Source: Didemnitutus sp041906465
GTDB lineage: Bacteria > Verrucomicrobiota > Verrucomicrobiia > Opitutales > Opitutaceae
NCBI GenBank assembly: GCA_041906465.1
Contig: JAYRJE010000011.1
Coordinates: 1 to 64,000 of the forward strand
DNA length: 64,000 nucleotides
Direction: 5' to 3'
The position numbers and the translations under genes are program-made. The notes beneath the pieces were generated by a model. That model saw nothing but the letters and a program-made list of their open reading frames with translations, made no database searches and had not been told where the DNA came from. Positions 55,272-63,995 of the stretch are shown one piece after another (within the stretch, counting starts at the first letter, position 1; each line of letters opens with the position of its first letter).

Positions 55272-56060
55272 ATGCCCGCTTTCAATATCCTCACTCATCG
55301 CCTGAAGCGCGGCTGCGAGACGATGGCGTATCCGCAGGGACCGGCTCCGGCGCTGCCGGATCGCCACGGCGGGGCATTGCGGGTGGAGGCGGCGAAGTGC
55401 GCGGAGGGTTGCGCGGAGTGCGCGGCGGTGTGCCCGACGGAGGCGATTGCGTGCGCGCCGGGGCGGCCGATGGCGCTGGATCTCGGGCGCTGTATTTTCT
55501 GCGCGGAGTGCGTGGCGGCGTGTCCGCCCGGAGCGATCACGACGACCAACGATCACCGCCTCGCCGCACGCCGCCGGGAGGACCTCGTGCTCGGCGCGCC
55601 GGGACAGGAGGAGCGGCGGCTGGCGGCCGCGCTCGACGAGAAATTGCGGAAACTTTTCGGCCGTTCGCTGCGGTTGCGCCAGGTGAGCGCGGGCGGCTGC
55701 AACGCCTGCGAGGCGGACGTGAACGTGCTGAATACGATCGGGTGGGATCTCGGGCGCTTCGGCATCCAGTTTGTGGCGTCGCCGCGGCACGCGGACGGGT
55801 TGCTCATCACCGGTCCGGTGTCGCGCAACATGGAGCTGGCGTTGCGCAAAACGTGGGAGGCGGTGCCCGAGCCGAAGATCGTCATCGCGGTCGGCGCCTG
55901 CGCGATCGCGGGCGGACCGTTCATCGGCAATTCGGAACACTTGCACGGTGCGGAGACGGTCGTGCCCGTCGATCTCTACATTCCCGGTTGTCCGCCGCAT
56001 CCGCTCACGATTTTGGATGGGATGCTGCGGTTGTTGGGACGGCTGGAGGAGAAAAAATAG
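55272..56060 (+). CDS. HyfH-HyfI fusion: ferredoxin domain plus NuoB-like small subunit
   Basis: 262 residues. Residues 40-90 hold two [4Fe-4S] motifs: Cys43-x3-Cys47-x2-Cys50-x3-Cys54-Pro (first spacing one residue longer than usual) and Cys74-x2-Cys77-x2-Cys80-x3-Cys84-Pro. The NuoB-like half has ligands Cys143 and Cys146 (GGCNACEAD), Cys210 (GACAIAGGP) and Cys240 (PGCPPHP) for the terminal cluster. In E. coli these halves are separate HyfH and HyfI. The iron-sulfur chain is thus intact although the Ni-Fe site of the partner subunit is gone. Last gene of the operon, 14 nt after the large subunit. Confidence 0.9.
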   Translation: MPAFNILTHRLKRGCETMAYPQGPAPALPDRHGGALRVEAAKCAEGCAECAAVCPTEAIACAPGRPMALDLGRCIFCAECVAACPPGAITTTNDHRLAARRREDLVLGAPGQEERRLAAALDEKLRKLFGRSLRLRQVSAGGCNACEADVNVLNTIGWDLGRFGIQFVASPRHADGLLITGPVSRNMELALRKTWEAVPEPKIVIAVGACAIAGGPFIGNSEHLHGAETVVPVDLYIPGCPPHPLTILDGMLRLLGRLEEKK

Positions 56061-56113
56061 ACGGCGGATCGGTGGTCGGCAGTTCGAGACAAAGAGGTGG
56101 GCGAACCGTTCTC

Positions 56114-56150
56114 GGTGGGGCGCGGCTCATCGAGGACGCCTCGCCCTACC
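56114..56150. repeat. Short GTGGGGCG...CGCCCTACC palindromic element
   Basis: GGTGGGGCG at the left and CGCCCTACC at the right are inverted with one mismatch over 37 nt. It belongs with the GTAGGGC family and lies between the converging Ehr operon and sensor kinase gene. Confidence 0.5.
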
Positions 56151-56185
56151 AAATTGCGGGCCTGCTCGAATTTGAACTCTCTAGT

Positions 56186-58900
56186 TCAGGAGCCGAGCAC
56201 TTGCTTCAGGATGCGGCTGAGATCGCCGACGCGGTAGGGCTTCGTGAGGTAGCCGCAGAAGCCCATGTCCAGGAACTGGCGTTTCATCTCGTCGTTGTCG
56301 TAACCGCTGGCGACGATCGCTCGCACGCTGGGATCGAGTTCGCGCAGCTTGCGGAAGCACTCTTCGCCGCCCATGCCGCCGATGACGGTGAGGTCCATGA
56401 TCACGACGTCGTGCGGGCGCTTGATGTTCAGGTAGCGGCGGTAGAACTTGATCGCCTCATCGCCGTCCTTCGCGAGGTCGACGCCGTAGCCCATGCTGAC
56501 GAGCATGCCTTCCGTCAGGCGGCTGATCTCGAGATCGTCGTCCATGAAGAGGATGCGGTTCGTGCGCGTGGCGAGGTTGAGCGTGGGTGGGCGGCGGGTT
56601 TCGACGACTTCCTCCTGTTCGGCGCGCGGGAGAAACACGGTGAACGCCGTGCCGACGCCGAGCTCGGTGTCGACGGTGAGCTGGCCGCCGTGGTGCTTGA
56701 TGATCTTTACGACGGTGGCCAAGCCGATGCCGGTGCCGGTCTTTTTCGTGGTGAAGAACGGATCGAAGATTTTCTCGAGGTGCTCGGGCTTGATGCCGCT
56801 GCCGTTGTCGCGCACTTCGATCGCCACGTATTGGCCGGCGGGCAGCGGCGGGATTTGGCCGTCTGCGAGCGCGACATTGCCGGCGGTGAGCCAGACGTTG
56901 CCCTGGCCGTTGGGCATGGCCTGGATGGCGTTGACGATGAGGTTCTGGAAAACCTGCAACAGTTGCGGGCGATCGACCTGGATCGTGGCGAGATCGGCGG
57001 GCGCGTTGAGTTCGACTTTCACCGTCGAGCCGGAAGCGGCGATGCGGATCGAATCGCGGAGCAGATCGGCGGTGCGAATCGTCTGGCGCGTGCCGGTGCC
57101 GCCCTTCGAGAAGGTGAGCAGCTGGCGGCTGAGGCCCTTCGCGGCTTCGCAGGCCTTGATGCTGTTCTCGAGGCCGGAGTAGTCGCGTGCGTCGACGGCG
57201 AGCGAGATGCCGCCCAGGATCGTCGTGAGGAGATTGTTGTAGTCGTGCGCGATGCCGCCGGCGAGCTGGCCGAGGGCCTCGAAGCGGTTGGCCTTCACGA
57301 GTTCCTCGGGCGTGAGGCTCATCTCGTCGGGGTTGCGGAAAACGACGACGGCGCCGGCGGACTGACCACTGGCGTCAGTGACGGCGCGGCAGCTGAACAC
57401 GATCGGCACGGCGCGGGCGTCGTCGCCGCGCTCGAGCGCGAATTCGTTGTTGAGAGTGGTGGCTTCACCGATGGTCAGCGCGCGGTCGATCGGACTCTCG
57501 CCGGGGGCGCGAGTGAGGCGATGGGTGAGGCGGAAAATTTCGCCGCCGGTCTGGCCGACGAGCTGCTCGATGCCGCGACCGAGCAGGCGCTCGGCGGCGT
57601 GATTGGCGAAGACGATCTTATCGCGCGCGTCGACGAGCAGGACGGCCTCGTGCAACTCAGCGAGCAGGGCGGTGAAGTGTTCCGCGGACACGCCCGGCGC
57701 GGCGGAGCTGCCGACGCCTTCGGGCATCGGAGCGACGAAGCCGAGGACGCGTTGCAGCTCACGTTTGCGCGAGATGATGCGGATGACGCCGGCGTAGGCC
57801 CAGAGGTCTTCGCCATTGCGATGGCGCAGGCGGATTGCGTCGAAGTAGACCGGTTGGCCCGGCTGTTTCGAGGTGAAGAACGCGGCGAGCCCGCCGGCGC
57901 TGTCTTCGGGCGGCAGGGCGCGCAGGAACGACTCGGGCTCGTCGGGCAGCTCGGCGTCGCTGAAGCCGAGCGTGGCTTTGAAGGCGGACGAGAGCCAGCT
58001 GGCGCCGCCGGTGAAATCGAGTTCGAAGAGCGCAACGCGACCGCGATCGGAAAGGGCGTTGAGGCGTTCCTCGGCGCGGAGCGAGGCTTCCTCGAGTTCC
58101 TTGCGGTCGGTGACGTCGAGTTGCGCGCCCATGACGCGTTGGAGCGAACCGTTGGGCGCGAAGAGCTGCGCGCCGACGGCCTGCACCCAGACGAAGTGGC
58201 CGCGCGCGTGTTTCATGCGATATTCGACCGAGAACGGGCGCGAACCGCTGGGCGCGGCGCGGCCGGAAAGCTTGTCGGGCGCCGCGGCGGAGTCGTCGGG
58301 GTGGATCAGGGCGAGCCACGATTCGTAGGTGCTGGGCAGGCTGGTATCGGTGTAACCGAGCATGCGTTTCCACGCCGGCGAAAGGTAGGTTTCGTGGCGG
58401 ACGAAATTGAGGTCGAAGAAACCGAGTGCGCTGCGGTCGGCGAGCAGCGCGAGGAAGTTTTCGCCTCCCGGCGTGGCGGCGCTGGCGTGCGCGCCGGTGT
58501 TCGAGGCCGGCGCCACGGAAAGCGCGGTGGGCGGAGGAGACGGGCGCGTGATCGTGGCGAAGTAGCGCACCGGATCGGCGCTCGCTGCTTCGAGGCGGAC
58601 GATGACGTCGAAGGCGGCGGCCTCCTGGGGTTGCAGCTTCAGCGTGAGCGGCTGGGCGAGGGCGGCGGCTTGCACGACTTCCCATTGCGCCTGCACGAGG
58701 TCGGGGTCGCGCGAGGTGACTTCGAAGACGAACAGGTTCGGAAAACAATCTCCGACGAGTTCGGCGGCGCGTGCCTGCCAGAGCGTGGCGGCGGCGGCGT
58801 TGGCGAGTTCGACCTGGCCGAGCGCGTTCAATACCAACACCGCGGCTCCGAGTGCGGGAGTCGCCGTCTGCGTGTGACTCTGGGGCCCGGGATTGCTCAC
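56186..58900 (-). CDS. Hybrid PAS sensor histidine kinase with receiver domain
   Basis: 904 residues, no membrane helix, so a soluble sensor. Four PAS-like units lie in the first 510 residues, including FFDLNFVRHETYLSPAWKRM and EAVLLVDARDKIVFANHAAE. The dimerisation helix has His552 in GGIAHDYNNLLTT. The ATPase domain has N-box FQNLIVNAIQAMPNG, DNGSGI, and TKKTGTGIGLATV. The C-terminal receiver has acceptor Asp836 (VVIMDLTVIGG) and a YLTKPYR lysine. No output regulator is adjacent. It converges on the Ehr operon; a regulatory link is possible but unsupported. Confidence 0.93.
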   Translation of the reverse strand: MSNPGPQSHTQTATPALGAAVLVLNALGQVELANAAAATLWQARAAELVGDCFPNLFVFEVTSRDPDLVQAQWEVVQAAALAQPLTLKLQPQEAAAFDVIVRLEAASADPVRYFATITRPSPPPTALSVAPASNTGAHASAATPGGENFLALLADRSALGFFDLNFVRHETYLSPAWKRMLGYTDTSLPSTYESWLALIHPDDSAAAPDKLSGRAAPSGSRPFSVEYRMKHARGHFVWVQAVGAQLFAPNGSLQRVMGAQLDVTDRKELEEASLRAEERLNALSDRGRVALFELDFTGGASWLSSAFKATLGFSDAELPDEPESFLRALPPEDSAGGLAAFFTSKQPGQPVYFDAIRLRHRNGEDLWAYAGVIRIISRKRELQRVLGFVAPMPEGVGSSAAPGVSAEHFTALLAELHEAVLLVDARDKIVFANHAAERLLGRGIEQLVGQTGGEIFRLTHRLTRAPGESPIDRALTIGEATTLNNEFALERGDDARAVPIVFSCRAVTDASGQSAGAVVVFRNPDEMSLTPEELVKANRFEALGQLAGGIAHDYNNLLTTILGGISLAVDARDYSGLENSIKACEAAKGLSRQLLTFSKGGTGTRQTIRTADLLRDSIRIAASGSTVKVELNAPADLATIQVDRPQLLQVFQNLIVNAIQAMPNGQGNVWLTAGNVALADGQIPPLPAGQYVAIEVRDNGSGIKPEHLEKIFDPFFTTKKTGTGIGLATVVKIIKHHGGQLTVDTELGVGTAFTVFLPRAEQEEVVETRRPPTLNLATRTNRILFMDDDLEISRLTEGMLVSMGYGVDLAKDGDEAIKFYRRYLNIKRPHDVVIMDLTVIGGMGGEECFRKLRELDPSVRAIVASGYDNDEMKRQFLDMGFCGYLTKPYRVGDLSRILKQVLGS

Positions 58901-58996
58901 AGCGCGAAACGAGCGCTAGCAGAACGTGCGCCGTTGCCCAGCGCGGAAAACGGCGCGGTTCCGCGCGGCGCGGAGATTAAAAGGCGTTTTACCGCA

Positions 58997-60043
58997 TCAG
59001 GACGCACCGGAAAGGGCGCCGCTTTGCTGCCAGCGTTGGACACGGTGCGCGAGGAAGTCGATCCAGAGGGGTTGATCGTTGAGACACGGGATGTGGGTGA
59101 ACTCCTCGCCGCCGGCCTCCTTGAACTCTTCCGCTCCTTCAACGCGGATTTCCTCGAGCGTCTCGAGGCAGTCGGTGACGAAAGCGGGTGTGATCACGAC
59201 GATGCGCTTTTTGCCTTCCTTGGCGAGGCGTTCGAATTCGGCATCGGTGTAGGGCGAGAGCCAGGGTTCGCCGACGAGGCGCGATTGGAACGAGATCGAC
59301 CATTTCTTCGGATCGAGCCCGGCGCGCTGGGCGAAGAGCTGCGAGGTGCGCGTGACCTGCGCCTTGTAGCACGTGCTGTGGACGGGCGAGCAGGCGTTGC
59401 AGCAATCGGTCACGACCTGACAGTGCGCGTGTGAGCTGTCGGCCTTGGTGAGGTGGCGCACCGGGATGCCGTGGTAACTGAAGAGGAAATGATCGTAAGG
59501 CTGCGCGAGATACGGCTGGGCGCTGGCGACGAGGGCGTCGATGTAGTCGGTGTCGCCGAAGTAAGGCTGCACGCAGTCGAATTTGATGTGCGGCGCGTGA
59601 ATCGCGGCCTCGCGTTGCACCTTCACCACGACCGTCTCCCAGCTCGACATCGCGTAGTGCGGGTATTGCGGGAACATCAGCACGCGCGAGACGCCTTGGT
59701 TGACGAGGCCGCGCAGCACGTCGGGAATCGACGGGTTGCCGTAGTTCATCGCGAGCGCGACCGGGATGCTCAGCTTTTGCTGGAGTGCGGCCTGCGCCTT
59801 CTGGCTGGTGAGGATCAGCGGCGAACCTTCGGGCGTCCAAATGCTCTCGTAGGCGTGCGCGGATTTTTTCACGCGGAACGGAATGATGATGCCGTTGACG
59901 AGCAGCTTGCGGAGGAAGGAGTTGGCGGGCTTGTCGATAACGCGCTCGTCGCCGAGAAATTCCTGGAGATAGCGACGCACGTCGGGGACGGACGTGGAGT
60001 CGGGCGAACCAAGGTTGAGCAACAAGACGGCGGATTTGGACAT
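58997..60043 (-). CDS. hemH: Ferrochelatase HemH
   Basis: 348 residues; inserts iron into protoporphyrin IX to make heme. Start MSKSAVLLLNLGSPDSTSVP. Active-site His in FLFSYHGIPVRHL, and the family block FQSRLVGEPWLSPYTD with the later PAFVTDCLETLEEI. Several cysteines (CCNACSPVHSTC) occur in the middle insertion, as in several bacterial ferrochelatases. Heme supply fits the nearby catalase. Confidence 0.95.
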   Translation of the reverse strand: MSKSAVLLLNLGSPDSTSVPDVRRYLQEFLGDERVIDKPANSFLRKLLVNGIIIPFRVKKSAHAYESIWTPEGSPLILTSQKAQAALQQKLSIPVALAMNYGNPSIPDVLRGLVNQGVSRVLMFPQYPHYAMSSWETVVVKVQREAAIHAPHIKFDCVQPYFGDTDYIDALVASAQPYLAQPYDHFLFSYHGIPVRHLTKADSSHAHCQVVTDCCNACSPVHSTCYKAQVTRTSQLFAQRAGLDPKKWSISFQSRLVGEPWLSPYTDAEFERLAKEGKKRIVVITPAFVTDCLETLEEIRVEGAEEFKEAGGEEFTHIPCLNDQPLWIDFLAHRVQRWQQSGALSGAS

Positions 60044-60164
60044 GGCGGGAACGGAGGTGAGAGGTGCCGTTTTGGGGCGCAAAGTCAACCGGCAGCAATG
60101 AAGCGCGCGAGCTCGGACAAGGGATGCGGGAAACCGAGGGCGGAGGCCGGTTGCCGCCGTGTGG

Positions 60165-60380
60165 TCACGACCGCGACGCCCAGCCGTGGTTGGCGAGGGT
60201 GACGGCGTGGAAATAGATCGCGACGACCACCTCGCGCGAGGGGGCGGCGGCGCCGCTCTGGAGATGCGCGGCCGCGGTCCTGGGTGTTGGGAGGCTGGCG
60301 AGAAGTCCGTCGGCGAGCTGGAGGGCGAGCTGCTGGCCTTCTGCGGGCGTGGCGGTGACGAGGGACGGAAGGGAAGTCAT
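60165..60380 (-). CDS. Small hypothetical ORF downstream of catalase
   Basis: 71 residues, Ala/Ser/Thr-rich (MTSLPSLVTATPAEGQQLAL onward), without a known domain or clear ribosome site. It lies in the same direction as katA, 111 nt downstream. It may be real, but the composition is also what a chance frame in GC-rich DNA gives. Confidence 0.3.
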   Translation of the reverse strand: MTSLPSLVTATPAEGQQLALQLADGLLASLPTPRTAAAHLQSGAAAPSREVVVAIYFHAVTLANHGWASRS

Positions 60381-60491
60381 GATTGGCGGGACCGAGGAGG
60401 GGGCAGGGAAGGGGGATGGAGACGCAATAACGAGCGGCGCAACGGTTGAGACCGCTGCGTCGCTCGGCAGGAAAGGTGCGCGTGGCGCTAC

Positions 60492-62021
60492 TCAGGCGCG
60501 CACGCCCGTGGGAGCAGCACCGCCGCCGGCGGCCAGGCCCGGCGCCTGGGCGACGAACTCGCTGATGTCGAGGTTCAGCGCCTTCGCCACGCCCAGGCCG
60601 TAGGCCGGATCGGCGCGGAAGAAGTGGCAGATCTGGCGCAACTGGATCTCGCGCGGCACGCCGGTCATGTGGCGCGCGATGTTGCCGCAGAGGCGCTGTT
60701 GCGCGTCGGGCGTCATCAGGCGGAAGAGGTTGCCCGGTTGCGTGTAGTCGTCGTTGCCTTCGCGGTGGTTGAAGCGGGCGGCGTCGCCTTCGAGCTTGAG
60801 CGGCGGCTCGGCCAGCGCGGGGCATTCCTGCGGTCCGCCGAAACTGTTGGGTTCGTAGTTGGGCGCGACGTCCTTCGAGTGGTCGAAGCGCATGGCGCCG
60901 TCGCGCTGGTAATTGAAGACGGGGCAACGCGGCGCGTTGACGGGCAGTTGTTGGTAGTTCGCGCCGATGCGGTAGCGCTGCGCGTCGGCGTAGGAGAAGA
61001 TGCGCGCCTGGAGCATCTTGTCGGGCGAGTGGCCGATGCCGGGCACGATGTTCGACGGCGCGAGCGCGGCCTGCTCGACCTCGGCGTGGTAGTTCTGCGG
61101 GTTGCGGTTGAGTTCGAGGATACCGACTTCGAGCAGCGGAAACTCGCCGTGCGGCCAGACCTTCGTGAGGTCGAACGGATTGTATTTCCACGTGCGCGCC
61201 TGCTCCTCGGTCATGACCTGGATGCAGAAGCGCCAGCGTGGAAAATTGCCGTCGGCGATGGCGTGGAAGAGATCGCGCTGCGACGTCTCGCGGTCGTTGG
61301 CGACGGCGGCGGCGGCTTCGGCGTCGGTGTAGGTGGCGATGCCCTGCATCGACTTGAAATGGAACTTCACCCAGTAGCGCTCGCCGATGGCGTTGATGAA
61401 CGAGTAGGTGTGCGAGCCGAAGCCGTGCATCTGACGGAGATTGCGCGGAATGCCGCGGTCGCTCATGAGGATCGTGACCTGGTGCAGCGACTCGGGCGAC
61501 AGCGACCAGAAATCCCACGCGGCGATGTTGCTGCGGAGATTGGTGTGCGGCTCGCGTTTCTGCGTGTGGATGAAGTCGGGAAACTTGAGCGGATCGCGGA
61601 TGAAGAACACCGGCGTGTTGTTGCCGACGATGTCCCAGTTGCCGTCCTCGGTGTAGAAGCGCAGTGCGAAGCCGCGCACGTCGCGCTCGGCGTCGGCGGC
61701 GCCGCGCTCGCCGGCGACGGTCGAGAAGCGGAGGAAGGTTTCGCAGGTGTTGCCGACCTTGGAGAAGAGCTTCGCGGAGGTGTATTTGGTGACGTCGTGC
61801 GTGACGGTGAACTCGCCGTAGGCGGCGGAGCCCTTGGCGTGGACGACGCGCTCGGGGATGCGCTCGCGGTTGAAGTGGGCGAGCTTCTCGAGGAGGTGGA
61901 AGTCCTGCATCAGCACCGGGCCGCGCGGGCCGGCGGTGAGGGAGTTCTGATTGTCGGCGACCGGAATGCCGGAGGCCGTGGTGAGACGAGGGGCGGGGGA
62001 GGAGGGTGCGCTGGGCGACAT
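60492..62021 (-). CDS. katA: Monofunctional heme catalase KatA
   Basis: 509 residues, small-subunit clade; splits hydrogen peroxide. The distal catalytic His61 is in RVVHAKGSAAYGEF, the catalytic Asn region is VGNNTPVFFIRDPLKFPDFI, and the proximal heme Tyr lies in ARIFSYADAQRYRIG. No signal peptide. It is divergent from oxyR across a 71-nt spacer, the classical regulator-target layout. In the leader, GCGCGAG and CTCGCGC (62024-62045) can form a small hairpin. Confidence 0.96.
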   Translation of the reverse strand: MSPSAPSSPAPRLTTASGIPVADNQNSLTAGPRGPVLMQDFHLLEKLAHFNRERIPERVVHAKGSAAYGEFTVTHDVTKYTSAKLFSKVGNTCETFLRFSTVAGERGAADAERDVRGFALRFYTEDGNWDIVGNNTPVFFIRDPLKFPDFIHTQKREPHTNLRSNIAAWDFWSLSPESLHQVTILMSDRGIPRNLRQMHGFGSHTYSFINAIGERYWVKFHFKSMQGIATYTDAEAAAAVANDRETSQRDLFHAIADGNFPRWRFCIQVMTEEQARTWKYNPFDLTKVWPHGEFPLLEVGILELNRNPQNYHAEVEQAALAPSNIVPGIGHSPDKMLQARIFSYADAQRYRIGANYQQLPVNAPRCPVFNYQRDGAMRFDHSKDVAPNYEPNSFGGPQECPALAEPPLKLEGDAARFNHREGNDDYTQPGNLFRLMTPDAQQRLCGNIARHMTGVPREIQLRQICHFFRADPAYGLGVAKALNLDISEFVAQAPGLAAGGGAAPTGVRA

Positions 62022-62079
62022 GGGCGCGAGATTATCAGCTCGCGCGATAGGCGAGAAATATTAGTTAGGCCTAGCTGTG

Positions 62080-62094
62080 ATAGGCAGTGACTAT
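62080..62094. promoter_or_regulatory. Candidate OxyR half-site between katA and oxyR
   Basis: ATAG-N7-CTAT (ATAGGCAGTGACTAT) matches the OxyR half-site consensus ATAG-N7-CTAT. It overlaps the oxyR start codon by two bases. A second, expected half-site 22 bp away is only weakly conserved, though further TTAG/CTAG/ATAG words occur at 62047-62074. Confidence 0.5.
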
Positions 62095-62968
62095 GGAAAC
62101 ACACCAGCTTCGCTACTTCCTCGCCGTGGCGCGCACGCGCAATTTCAGCCGCGCGGCCGAGCAATGTCGCGTCGCGCAGCCGTCGCTCAGCCAGCAGATC
62201 CAGAAGCTGGAGGGCGAGCTGGGCGAGCGGTTGTTCGAACGCTCGACGCGCGAGGTGTCGCTCACGGCGGCGGGCGAGCTCTTCCGCGAGCACGCGGCGC
62301 GCGTGATCGAAGAGATGGAGCAGGCGCGCGAACGCGTGCGCGAGATCAGCGGGTTGTTGCGCGGACGCGTCGTGCTCGGCGCGCTGCCGACGGTGGCGCC
62401 GTATTTCCTGCCGGCGCGATTGCGGGCATTCACGCGGGAGCATCCGGGGATCGAAGTCGTCGTGCATGAAGACACGACGGGGCAGCTGGTTGAAGGTGTG
62501 CTGGCGAAGGAGATCGACGTCGCGCTGCTCAGCTTGCCGGTGGAGCGGGCGGGGCTGGAGGCGGAGGAGTTCTTCGACGAGCCGCTGAGGGTCGCGCTGC
62601 CGAAGAAGCATGCGCTGGCCACGAAAAAGGGGCTCACGCTCGACGATTTGGAAAACGAGTCATTCATCCTGATGAAGGAGGGACACTGCTTGGCGGGGCA
62701 GGCGTTGCAGTTTTGCCGGCTGAACGGTTTTGCGCCGCGCGTGAGCTTCCGCAGCGCGCAGATCGAGACGGTGCTATCGTTCGTGGCGAACGGGTGGGGC
62801 ATCTCGATCGTGCCGGCGATGTCGGCGCAGCGCGCAGCGGCGGGCGTGGTGTTCCGCTCGTTGCCGGGCGTGACGCGCTCGATCGGCGTCGTCTATCGCA
62901 GCGGCCGTCCGCTGAGCGGGGCGGCGCGGGCGTTGGTGGGATTTCTGCGCGGAGCTGAGGCGACTTGA
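62093..62968 (+). CDS. oxyR: Peroxide-sensing LysR-type regulator OxyR
   Basis: 291 residues. Helix-turn-helix at the N-terminus (METHQLRYFLAVARTRNFSR). With the ATG at 62093, the redox cysteines fall at exactly 199 (KEGHCLAGQ) and 208 (LQFCRLNGF), the E. coli OxyR numbers, which supports this start over the GTG at 62087. Peroxide forms a disulfide that switches the protein on. katA is the obvious target. Auto-control is likely because the binding-site motif overlaps its start. Confidence 0.95.
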   Translation: METHQLRYFLAVARTRNFSRAAEQCRVAQPSLSQQIQKLEGELGERLFERSTREVSLTAAGELFREHAARVIEEMEQARERVREISGLLRGRVVLGALPTVAPYFLPARLRAFTREHPGIEVVVHEDTTGQLVEGVLAKEIDVALLSLPVERAGLEAEEFFDEPLRVALPKKHALATKKGLTLDDLENESFILMKEGHCLAGQALQFCRLNGFAPRVSFRSAQIETVLSFVANGWGISIVPAMSAQRAAAGVVFRSLPGVTRSIGVVYRSGRPLSGAARALVGFLRGAEAT

Positions 62969-62999
62969 GGTCGACCGCTGCGCCAGCGCCGGTCGGCTG

Positions 63000-63995
63000 T
63001 TAGAAGCCGGACTCGCGGATGAGCCGTGCGATCGTGAGAACGATTTCGGCGTCGGCGCGCGCCGGCTTCACAATGTCGATGTGGCCGGCGTTGAGGATGG
63101 GGATCGAGTCCTTGTCGTCGGCGGCGCTCGCGATCGGCACGATCTTGTCGGCGGTGCCGTAGATGCACCGAGTCCGACAGGTCGCCGGGACGTGTTGCCT
63201 CATCCAGTGCTGCCAGTATTCGGTGAGATTGAGCAGAAAAGGCGAGTTGGGCGATATCTCGTCAGGCTGCTGGTGACGGAAGACCTGGAAATGCCGGAGC
63301 AATGCGGCGAGGCCGGTGCCGCGGTGTGGCGAGGCGACGAACGTCAGCTGCCGGAAGTTCACGTCGAGCGGCTCGTCGCGGATGTGTTGGTCGACAATCA
63401 TTTTCCGAGCGAGGACTCCGCCCATGCTGTGTGCGACCAGCGCAAGGCGGGCGCCGCCGGCGTGATTGCGGAGCCAGTTCTCGAGATTGCGCGACACGAA
63501 CTCCAGCGATGGCGAGTGTTGCCAGAGCCCGGTCGGGAATTCATAGACCAGCGTGGCGCAGCCGAGGGCATCGCCGAGGAAGCGCGGCAACTGGCCGAAC
63601 GATTTGCCGTCGCCGCGCCAGCCGTGGACGAAGACCAGTTTTCGCGCGTCACTGCCCGGGGCGATCGCGATGGTCAACCGGCATGGCGAGTGGTCGTTGA
63701 TGGCGGAGATTCGGTGCTTGGCGACGAATTCACGCAGCGCACTCACCTCCGCCGCTCCGGGGCCGGACGCGGAAAGTTTCTCGAAAAACTCAACGAGACG
63801 TTCAATCGCGGCACGGTCCATGGAAGCGTTGAAGATGACACAGCCACGCTGGTAGCTGATGCGGGTGATGCGCTCGCGTTCGCAGCCGGAAAGCTCGCCG
63901 AGGTCAGCGAGGAACTCGTTCCGGGCGGTCGCGTCGAAATCGTCGAACGAACGCTCCATGCGGATGTGGATGCGTCCCGTGGGTTCCGTGGACAT
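63000..63995 (-). CDS. Alpha/beta hydrolase with unusual N-terminal domain
   Basis: 331 residues, complete at the window edge. The C-terminal two thirds is an alpha/beta hydrolase with oxyanion HGW (LVFVHGWRGDG), nucleophile Ser190 in AHSMGGV, Asp283 in YGTADKIVP and His305 in NAGHIDIV: a full triad of esterase or lipase type. The first 90 residues form a small domain (RIHIRMERSFDDFDATARNE, YQRGCVIFNASMDRAAIERL) resembling the adaptor domains found on bacterial signalling NTPases and effectors; that likeness is by eye. Substrate unknown. Confidence 0.7.
   Translation of the reverse strand: MSTEPTGRIHIRMERSFDDFDATARNEFLADLGELSGCERERITRISYQRGCVIFNASMDRAAIERLVEFFEKLSASGPGAAEVSALREFVAKHRISAINDHSPCRLTIAIAPGSDARKLVFVHGWRGDGKSFGQLPRFLGDALGCATLVYEFPTGLWQHSPSLEFVSRNLENWLRNHAGGARLALVAHSMGGVLARKMIVDQHIRDEPLDVNFRQLTFVASPHRGTGLAALLRHFQVFRHQQPDEISPNSPFLLNLTEYWQHWMRQHVPATCRTRCIYGTADKIVPIASAADDKDSIPILNAGHIDIVKPARADAEIVLTIARLIRESGF

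Noticed and set aside
46112..56060. A functional hydrogenase-4 or formate hydrogenlyase
   Set aside because: The large subunit lacks both Ni-Fe cysteine motifs, and no hyp maturation, hydrogenase protease, formate dehydrogenase or hyfR genes are in the window.
55397..59434. A 1345-residue plus-strand open frame across hyfHI, the kinase and hemH
   Set aside because: It runs across three real genes, one in another frame and two antisense, and its translation matches no family.
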